DNA of 64,000 nucleotides. Source: Opisthocomus hoazin. Taxonomy: Eukaryota; Chordata; Aves; Opisthocomiformes; Opisthocomidae. The notes under the pieces were generated by a model. That model saw nothing but the letters and a program-made list of their open reading frames with translations, made no database searches and was not told the origin of the DNA. Each line of letters opens with the position of its first letter. Position 1 is the first letter of the stretch. The stretch covers positions 76,881,403 to 76,945,402 of the forward strand of contig NC_134419.1 of the NCBI RefSeq assembly GCF_030867145.1, written 5' to 3'. Positions 56,815 to 64,000 of the stretch are shown here, in pieces. The translations under genes were made by a program, and so were the position numbers.

Positions 56815-56950
56815 CAGTTTCTCTTTAGTTTGCATATTCCTCCTAAATATGAACATTATGTTGTTTACTCATCTGTTAATGACAGCTGATTATCAAACCA
56901 TAAATATACATGTATCTAATGGTTTGTGAACATTAAACATCAGAACGTAA
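56815..56950. promoter_or_regulatory. Candidate conserved enhancer I
   Basis: AGTTTGCATATTCCTCC (POU-like), AACATTATGTTGTTTACTCA (FOX-like), CTGTTAATGACAGCTGATTA (homeodomain next to TALE and E-box) and CATAAATATACATGTATCTA occur in 130 bp without an ORF or repeat match. Confidence 0.28.
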
Positions 56951-57340
56951 TAGATGTGGGTGTCTGCAGGAACCCAGCACCAAACAATTGCCATTTAGCA
57001 CGCCAGCCTCCGTAGCGTGTCTCAATCTGGGCCCTGTCACTTCCCGTGTAGAAGAAGAAGAGAACTGCTTTTCCCAGCTGCTGTTAAGATATTTGTTTGT
57101 TGCCACATGTAAACAGATTCATTTTTATTTCTCTTGAGCTGCCGCTCCTGCACAATCCAGTGGTGTTACAGCTTTTTGCTGGCTTCTGGGTGTCTGAGAA
57201 GGAAACCTGAGAAGCTGAATACCTTTCCTTTTAGTTTTACACCTTACCTCTCTTTCTGTCTTGGCTCCTGGTCGCCAAGTAAAGTAAAATAAAAGGACGC
57301 GCTCGCTACAGCAGTGTGAACACTCCCCAGAAGTCAGGGT
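56951..57340. other. Unique DNA, no gene recognised
   Basis: Mixed composition. The minus ORF at 57125-57382 has no recognisable family. Confidence 0.5.
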
Positions 57341-57960
57341 TTTAATGCTAACGAGTCCAAGGCCACTTTCTCTGTTGCCCAATTTATTCCTTCTTTCCTC
57401 TGCCGTTTCCAGTTCTCTCCCTCAGCTCTCTTTTCCTCCTAAATGTCTTGCTGTTACCTCAGATTTGGTTTCTCGGGAACAAAGCTGCTTTCCTCCCTCC
57501 TAACAGTCTCTTTGTCAGAGCTTTACTATAACCTTTCCACTTCACAGACTTGTAGCTTCCATGTCGACTCTTCTGCTCCTCCTGCACTCCGGGTCTCCCA
57601 CTTGGTTCTTTTATTTCCTTTTTCTAGTGCCAAATCCATCCTTTTCCTTTTCCCTGTGAAGCCAAAGCCCATGAATTGTCTTCCTCCTCTTTACTTTCCA
57701 TCTATGCCTCTTCTGAAATCTTGCTTAAATTCTCCTGCGGAAGTTACCTTCTCCTGTTCTTCTGACCATGGGAACTTCCCCTTCCTTGAAGTCCTTCCTG
57801 ACTTCTTGTCTCTTGTTGCAGCAGTAACTTCATTTTCTTTTGTGTCACCTCTCTTCCAGCTCCGTATTTGCTCTTTTTTTCCTAATTGTCCTCCTAATCA
57901 TTTCTCTTTCTCTGTGCGCCACAACCAGCTCCCCGCTCTCTACTTGCAGTGCTCTCTTAA
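57341..57960. other. Pyrimidine-rich block 2
   Basis: About 600 bp with strong C+T bias on the plus strand, giving a 187-codon Ser/Phe/Leu-rich ORF (57443-58006) that composition alone explains. It resembles block 1 in composition. Phrases such as CCTTGAAGTCCTTCCTGACT recall ancient LINE 3' regions (AAGCCTTCCCTGA). Confidence 0.4.
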
Positions 57961-60237
57961 AAATCAAAGCTGGGCCAAATACAACGTTTTGGTTCTGAAT
58001 CCTTGAGAAAGGCAAAGGGAACTGTGCGGGGCTCCTGTGAGTTTGGGCTTGGAGAAAACCCCAAAGAAACAGGCACTTTTTCCCTTGGAGCCAACCTGCA
58101 AAATGCTGTGCACTCCCCATCGGTGCCAACCACCCTCAGCTTCAGCAGACTGCTGCTAGAGGTAGGACTGACGGCACCTTCCCGTGCCAAAGCCCCTGGG
58201 AACCACAGCATTGTCAATGCTGTGGATCTAAAGATACGCGGACCAAACTGGTAGGTCTGTGCTTGGTCTTGCACCTGAATGATCTCTTCACTTTGTGCAA
58301 GCGTTTTGATCTGGAAGTCTCAGCTCAGGAGAATTTTGCGTTGCAGCAGTGTGTTCCCAACTGCACCGGGCATTTTGCCACTGCCTTTGATGGACTCAGA
58401 ACAGGTTGGTCAACCGTTTCTGGACAACTTGCAAGGAGTATGGTGAGCATGACTTGTCTCACCAGTAGTTTTGGAATTCCTCAAGTTGAGGCAAATGTGT
58501 AATTTTCAAGAACAATTTTTATGCTGTTCCAAGTTACGGAAAACATTTTGCAATTTTGATCAAACAAAAGCACTGCTGTGATATAATTCCAGAATCAACG
58601 TATGAGAAGTTTCACTTGTCTTTTTAGCAATTATTGATGACGGGAATAAAGCTGCAGGTGAACACGAAGGGCTGGCTGTTGCCAGCACGCCAGATTGGAC
58701 AGCAAGCAAGTCATTTTGCCTGGAACGAAACCAGCGGAATGCTGACAGATAGGTGTTTGTGCAGCGTGGGCTCGGCAACGAAAACGGGCTGTCACTGCTT
58801 ACACTGACCTGTGCTGTTTGATTACGACATGACGCCTTTCCTCTCGAAATGAATCAGGAGGGCTTGTTCAGGTGGTGCGGGTTCAACGCTCAGTGGTGCT
58901 GAGCACCACGGGAGCTCAGGCGCCCCGCAAGATCCGTATTTGTGGGAAGTGTTTGATGTCCACTCCCACCTCGTTTGTCCTGTACAAGTCAAGAGAGTTA
59001 AATAACTGGAGTTGGATGCTTTAAAAGGGCCATATAGTTTTACGAACAGTTAATAACACAGGTGTATATCGACGTTAAAACCAGCCGTATCTCGTGATTC
59101 ACCCGGACTGCTGCCGGAGCCGGGAAGGAGAGCTCCGGAGCAACCCTGCTCCTCCCAGCCGCTCGGCGCAGGAGGGTTTTTGCACGGCACACAAGCCTAA
59201 CAGCAACGGACACGTCTGCTTTAATTTTAGAGGAGTTCATCTTCTCATCTGCCATGGAAAGCTGCATCTGAATATGATACTGTTAAGGTTTTCACTACCC
59301 CAGGCCAGTGGAATTAATGCCGAGTTGCTACTGTTTTGCTGTGAAATGGCTTCCTTTTGGCTGGGTTATTAACACCCAACAACATTTGACAAATCTAAAC
59401 CATTTTTTTTTTTTTCAGAATTTTCTCCTTAAATAAATCCTAGACGTTTTCTGATTTTGCCCAGAAATGAGCAGAGACAAATGTTGAAATCTTTCAGACA
59501 TGGAATTTCCACCTTGCACGCAGGTCGACGGGAGATTGCATTTCATTTGGCTTCAGGTAGAGGCCAATCTGCTAATTAAATGGCAGACCTGCTCTACTGG
59601 AGATAAAAATAAAGCAAGCACTAGTGAGAAAAGGGGAATGGGGACCAGACAAAAGGGAAGGATAGGAAAGGGACGAAGTCAATAACAGATAAATCCCAGT
59701 CCCAACACAAGCACTAGAAAGACAATACTCTGTTGTGCACCGAGAAGCTGAGGTTTATTAGCTGTCGATTAAGTCTTGTGAGGAGCAGAAAGACAGTTGA
59801 GGAGAATGAAGCAAAACACAAACAATCTCTTCTATTTTCTTGGCAAATTTGATCTTCTCTATTAGGATTATCAGAGAGCTTATTCCCTGGATGTGGGCAG
59901 TGAGGCAGATTTCCAATGCCTTTCAATTGCTTTTCTGGCTGAGGCTGGCTATTCTAATGCAACGTGACGGGTAGCCACAAACATAATCCGTCGGGCCCAG
60001 TGGTGCTCGAATGCAGATGCTACTCGCAGAGTCAAAAGAGACGAGCAGCGCTCCAAGTTTCCTCAAACCGGGACACTCGCAGCGCCGGGTTTTATGTGAC
60101 ACAGTAGCTCAAAGCTCCACGTTGCTGCATTCTCAACTTTGGTTACAGGTGGGATATTCAGACATTTTAAAAACAATCGGTTTCCAAATTGCAGAAGATT
60201 ACATATTCCTTTTCCTCAACTGATTTTACTTTCCAGT
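57961..60237. other. Unique DNA, no gene recognised
   Basis: Mixed composition. Contains 13 consecutive T at 59403-59415 followed by CAG, which imitates a splice acceptor, but no credible exon follows. ORFs are under 110 codons with no recognisable product. Confidence 0.5.
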
Positions 60238-60480
60238 ATGGGGATTCAGGTATACCCATATTGGATCAGACTGTCGGTTAATCTAATCTGCTATACCTAT
60301 TCCGGCTGCAGCTAATAGATGATGCTTCAGAGGAAGAAAACAAAACCACCACAATACATCTAGTTAATTGAACAGTTCTGTACATGGGGAGAAAAATTCC
60401 TTCCTGACGTCCACAGGTGATGAGCGTATGCCCTGAAGCATGAGATACGATTACTCTTATCATTATCTTAGCTTGCATAG
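60238..60480. repeat. Ancient amniote interspersed repeat, family unresolved
   Basis: ACCCATATTGGATCAGACTG, TAGATGATGCTTCAGAGGAA, GGGGAGAAAAATTCCTTCCT and TATGCCCTGAAGCATGAGAT follow in order a repeat I recall as common in turtles and crocodilians (ATACTGGATCAGACC, CAGATGCTTCAGAGGAAG, TTTCTTCCTAA, TATGCCCTGAAGCATGAGG). Two GCTTCAGAGGA/CCTGAAGCATGA words form an inverted pair. Probably a LINE- or SINE-derived remnant. Confidence 0.55.
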
Positions 60481-61197
60481 CAACAAATGTAATTAGTGGT
60501 CATAAAATTATCCTGCTGTTTGGGATTATTTATTTTTTTTTAAGCAACAGAGCCAAGCGTGTCTCTGAGGTAACTTCATTTGAATAGGATGAGCTTGGCC
60601 CATGAAATCTAAAATGTATCCTTAAGTACAAACAATAGAAAATAGAAAAGGCAAGAATTGAAAGTATTTGGCTGTGGCCTCCTACGGCTGCTATTTATCA
60701 CATACTTGAGCTGTTTCTGCTGAGGCTTTATTCAAGCTTCATGTTAGCAAGATGAGAGGTGAAGCAAACTGCTGGAGTAATGACAATGAGCAAGAGAAGA
60801 ATAAGATTTCAAGCCAAAACTAAGTAAATATCATTAAGCAACATGTTGTGGCGATTGCAAGGCAGGCTCCTTCCCACCTCTTGCCGCATCTCGGGAGCTC
60901 TGCAGTGGATGATCAGTCGCAGAAAGGACATTGGCAAGACAGACGTGCGGCCAGAGAAGCATTAGGACTGCTATGTCGAGCCAAAACAGAAATAATTAGA
61001 CACAAACTAAGCTAACAACATGAGTCACCCACTGTGTCCATTCAGCCCACGGAGATGTCCCTGCAGAATTCAGAGGGAGAGGACCTGAAAGGCAGGAAGG
61101 GTTTGGTCAGCTCTGAAGGAATGAACATGTTAACCAGGTTGGCTACCTGCAACCAGCAGTGCAGAGCTGGGAGATGTGAGTAAATCTGAAATGTCTT
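60481..61197. other. Possible 3' flank of candidate exons, otherwise unique DNA
   Basis: On the minus strand an AATAAA (complement of 60727-60732) lies about 465 bp downstream of the stop codon of the candidate exon at 61198-61433. A polyadenylation signal is therefore available. AT-rich words such as GGGATTATTTATTTTT (60521) also occur. No independent gene. Confidence 0.3.
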
Positions 61198-61433
61198 CTA
61201 CAGCGTGCTGAATAAACCTGCCATGAGAGAAGCCACTCCATTGCTCAGCAGTCCTGAGAAGGACAGAGAGGGTATTTCAGCTTTGGCTTTGGCTTTGATG
61301 AGTTCAGGGGGCATAATCACACTGGTGCTGCTGGCTGTCTCCTTCAGGTGACTGGTGGCCATGGGGTCTGCCAAGTTCAAGCCCGGTTTGGCCAAAAGCC
61401 CTTGGCATAGTTTGAACTGCTTTTCTTTTGTAA
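61198..61433 (-). CDS. Candidate terminal exon, unknown product (weak)
   Basis: On the minus strand a good 3' splice site (pyrimidine-rich CCTTTACCTCTTTGCAG) ends at 61434. It is followed by 236 nt that are open in one frame to a TAG at 61200-61198. The 77-residue translation begins TKEKQFKLCQGLL and ends with a hydrophobic run (FSGLLSNGVASLMAGLFSTL) that could be a membrane or GPI-signal-like tail. I do not recognise it. An overlapping ORF in another frame (61756-61304) competes. The frame needs an upstream exon ending in phase 1. Chance is a serious alternative. Confidence 0.18.
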
Positions 61434-61660
61434 CTGCAAAGAGGTAAAGGCATCAGGCAGCAAACCTGCAGGCTGGCTAGACCCTTCAAACAGCCGTGAT
61501 AGCAGGAGCTGAAAACTCGGCATAGCCAGGCCATCCCCTGCATGCTGACGAACGGCCGTGCTCCACGTGGGGACTCTTCACTTGGTCTTTTCTTGTGCCC
61601 TAACTGCCCCCAGCCCCGTCTCTCGGTGCAATCTGAATTTCCACTGTTACTGCCACTTAC

Positions 61661-61750
61661 ACTGCTTGTTCCTAGTCCACTTTGATGGGGTGTGTTAGTC
61701 CAAGCAGACGACAAAGATTTCAGGCTCCTTAGCACGTATTTACCCATAGC
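61661..61750 (-). CDS. Candidate internal exon, unknown product (weak)
   Basis: A 90-nt segment on the minus strand bounded by an acceptor (GGTCTTTTGCAG) and a consensus donor (GTAAGT at 61660-61655). Only one frame is open, encoding 30 residues that start AMGKYVLRSLKSL. Joined to the 61433 acceptor with this donor, the downstream frame stops after 18 codons. The long frame of the next exon is reached only with a weaker donor, GTGTAA, two bases upstream. The mismatch lowers confidence. Confidence 0.15.
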
Positions 61751-61756
61751 CTGCAA

Positions 61757-62042
61757 AAGACCACGTACGATGTTCAGTAGACTCTTTTGTGAAGCAGCAC
61801 TGAGAGCCCTCTCAAAGCGGTGTCATTTCCACCATGGATATTTACAGCTGGGTATTTCCCATATTTCTAAACAAAACAAGAGCTGGTAAGGACTTTTTGT
61901 GGGGAAAAAAGCGCACAGGACTAAAAATAAAATGTAACAAATTCTCTTCACAATGTGTAGGTCTTCAGTGCAGAGCAAACTCAGGCTTGAACATTGCCTT
62001 CACGATAGCCCCAAAATATCTGTCCCACGTTTAACTGTTTTT
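61757..62042. other. Unique DNA, no gene recognised
   Basis: No repeat or exon signal that can be tied to neighbours. Short chance ORFs only. Confidence 0.45.
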
Positions 62043-62108
62043 TAGAATCATAGAGTAGTTTGGGTTGGAAGAGACCATTAAAGGTCATCTAGTCCACCCC
62101 CCCTCTGT
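62043..62108 (-). mobile_element. CR1 LINE, minimal copy 14
   Basis: Reverse complement of the terminal about 60 bp of CR1: AGAATCATAGAGTAG (tail remnant), TTTGGGTTGGAAGAGACCAT, TAAAGGTCATCTAGTCCACC. Older TTAAAGGTCATC subfamily type. No coding sequence retained. Confidence 0.88.
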
Positions 62109-64000
62109 TTTTCAGCAGAAGATGTCTGAATCACCAGGGTCTATAGGCCAGGGACCATATGCACGGTGAGACCATAACCCAACTTAAGTGCTGGTGGTCC
62201 CCGATTCCTCTTCCCCAGTGTCTCTTCTCGCTGTGGAGAACCACGGAGCAGCTCAGGTACTGGCAGTATCATGAAGTCAGGGGTGTTCCTCACCGTAGCA
62301 GGGTAGAGGAGAGAGGAACTTCAGCCGTTAGTCACCAAACTACACAGTAAGGAAGATTATCTCCACAGACAGTGGCTTTTTTCAGGGGTGCTAATTTTTA
62401 CTGCCATGCCTGCGAGGGCTGCTGCCCCCAGTTGCAGTTGTCCCCGTGGGTGGGATAAGCAGTTCAGCCTTATTAAACTGTGGGTAGGTACCCAGAAGGT
62501 GTTCCCCGATGGGGAATAAGCAGAGGAGGCCCCTGGAAGCAGCCTCTAAACCTTGTTTTAGAGCAATGCCAGTCCTTCTGCGTGCTCTCCGGTGTGGTCG
62601 CGCTGCCGATTACAGGCGGTGTCTCAGTGCGGGTCCCTGTGCGTGCTTGGCACAAACCGTGCTTCGCCAGCAGCCATCGGGAAGCCCTCTCCTGCTGTAA
62701 CAGAGGTGCTGGTGCTGTAATTCTATCAGGCACACAGGCAGCATGTAAAACTTTATAAACCACTTGGCCTCACCACTGGAAATCTTGTAAGAATTGATGG
62801 AGTATGCACCAGCACCAGCATCCAAACGACAGACCGACAGACATAAAGTAGGTGAGCACTTCTACTGCTCCTTAGAGGATTCGCACTCCTTCGTCAAGGT
62901 TAACTGCATCTTTGAGGCAAGATATTTTTTGTTGTCATTAAATATCTTTCACTGCTGTGTCCTTCTGCTTAATGAAGAAGCCCTCAGAAGATCAAAGGTA
63001 ATTTACGTAGCAAGTTGCTTGCTCTCATCATTTTACCGTGAGCCCCATGGTCTTTAAAAGCCCCAACTCATAGCCAAATGAGTATGTGAGAACCTCAGGA
63101 CTTCTTTCAGCAACGATGATAAAGTGACTAGTCATCACAGCCATGGATAAAAACACGAAGATGTGACCCGGGTGCATACTAAATGGCTTGGAAACCAGAA
63201 GGTGAAGAAACCCTACTGCATGTTTTTACTCCTGTCTGATTCTGTTTAGACCAGGTTTGGGAGCTGTGACTTCAGATCTGGGAGCATGCGGGACACGCAG
63301 ATCACTGCTTTTTGGCCATAAGGTGCTTGACTGCCCGTGCTGGGACCGAATTTGCCGGTGTGAAAAAGCACTTTGCACCCAAGAGAGCCCTCCAACATGT
63401 CCAGGGTGCCAAAGCCACAACCGCTTGGGTCGGCTCTTCTGCCCGGTGGGGGTTAGAGCCGGTCACTCATCCTGCCCGTCCCCTCCGTCCCTTCCTCGCC
63501 GGGAGGACAGACCTTCTGGCACTCGGCCTGCCTCCCTGCACACTGACCAGAGGCAGAGCAAAGACTGGGGCTCCTCTGGTCTCCTGCTCCTTGTGCACCC
63601 AAGCAGGCGTCCGCGCCCTTGGCCATCGCCAGGCAACAAAATGTGTGTTTTAATGCCACCCGCCTTACGCGTGCCAAGGGCCCGACACACCTCTGTGGAG
63701 GCTGCTGTGTGTCAAAGCCAGAGCCGTCTAATTGAGCAACAAATGCTTGTTGCACAAACTGCACCGACAATTTTTGATGGATAGAAAATATAATATTTAG
63801 TCAGACTACTGTAAGTTAAAACACAGCAGACAGTAAAAGGATGAAATTATACCCCAACAGACTTTCAAATGAGAAAATAGTCTGTGTTAGGGAACATTAT
63901 TCATTTAAATAGCAGAAAGCTTATAATTTCAGCGAGGCCACAATTTCCATAAAAAGCCTGCATTTGGGATTTTTTTTTCCCATTTCCCTCTTTCAGATTG
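62109..64000. other. Unique DNA to window end, no gene recognised
   Basis: GC-moderate with opposed ORFs at 62473-62763 (minus), 62480-62758 (plus), 63257-63784 (plus, 175 codons) and 63453-63770 (minus). None shows a recognisable domain, and overlap on both strands argues for chance. The last 230 bp is AT-rich. No CR1 or other repeat recognised. Confidence 0.5.

Noticed and set aside
57443..58006. 187-codon plus-strand ORF
   Set aside because: Explained by pyrimidine bias. It has no recognisable domain and no supporting splice or promoter signal.
59403..59418. Thirteen T followed by CAG, looks like a splice acceptor
   Set aside because: No credible exon or donor downstream. Probably a simple T-run.
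63257..63784. 175-codon plus-strand ORF near the window end
   Set aside because: Non-ATG start, no domain, and overlapping minus-strand ORFs of similar length.
1..64000. tRNA, rRNA, CRISPR arrays, LTR retrovirus sequences, bacterial-type operons
   Set aside because: Looked for by eye. No cloverleaf-type B-box with matching A-box, no regular spacer-repeat array, no paired LTRs with TG...CA ends and primer site, and no gag/pol/env-like coding were seen. Short or diverged examples could be missed.

Overview
This looks like nuclear DNA from a bird. The main evidence is 15 copies of the CR1 non-LTR retrotransposon. Most end in the avian CR1 signature: a GGTTGGAAGGGACC-type 3' block, then an octamer tail of ATTCTGTG or ATTCTATG units. 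Older amniote repeats (MIR-like SINEs, L2-like LINE ends, near-palindromic MITE-like remnants) lie between them. Nothing is bacterial, plasmid or phage-like: there are no operons, no ribosome binding sites and no long non-repeat ORFs. The sequence does not let me name the species.

No protein-coding gene can be identified with confidence. Every long ORF with recognisable protein similarity is the C-terminal end of CR1 ORF2 (reverse transcriptase). The best is an uninterrupted 290-residue frame at 49094-48222 (minus strand) that still carries the FADD catalytic motif. The only possible host exons I found are a splice-site-bounded pair on the minus strand at 61750-61198. Their reading frames do not join cleanly and I do not recognise the product.

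Layout. From 0 to 13.7 kb, six CR1 copies are mixed with MIR-like and L2-like remnants and a pyrimidine-rich block. From 13.7 to 24.7 kb the DNA is mostly unique, with AT-rich blocks that look like enhancers, some CpG-rich patches and a small tandem repeat. From 24.7 to 29.6 kb there are three CR1 copies and a large AT-rich, homeobox/POU-motif-rich block. From 29.6 to 45.8 kb the DNA is mostly unique, with scattered ancient repeats. From 45.87 to 49.10 kb three CR1 copies lie in alternating orientation. From 49.1 to 64 kb the DNA is mostly unique, with MIR-like and other ancient remnants, a second pyrimidine-rich block and the candidate exons.

Interpretation (inference): this is an intergenic or intronic, gene-desert-like segment. 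About 10% is CR1, by summing the intervals below. Several AT-rich stretches are dense in FOX, SOX, POU, homeodomain and TALE-type motifs and are candidate conserved regulatory elements, but only a cross-species alignment could show that. Repeat boundaries were read by eye and may be off by about 5-20 bp for CR1 and more for ancient repeats.
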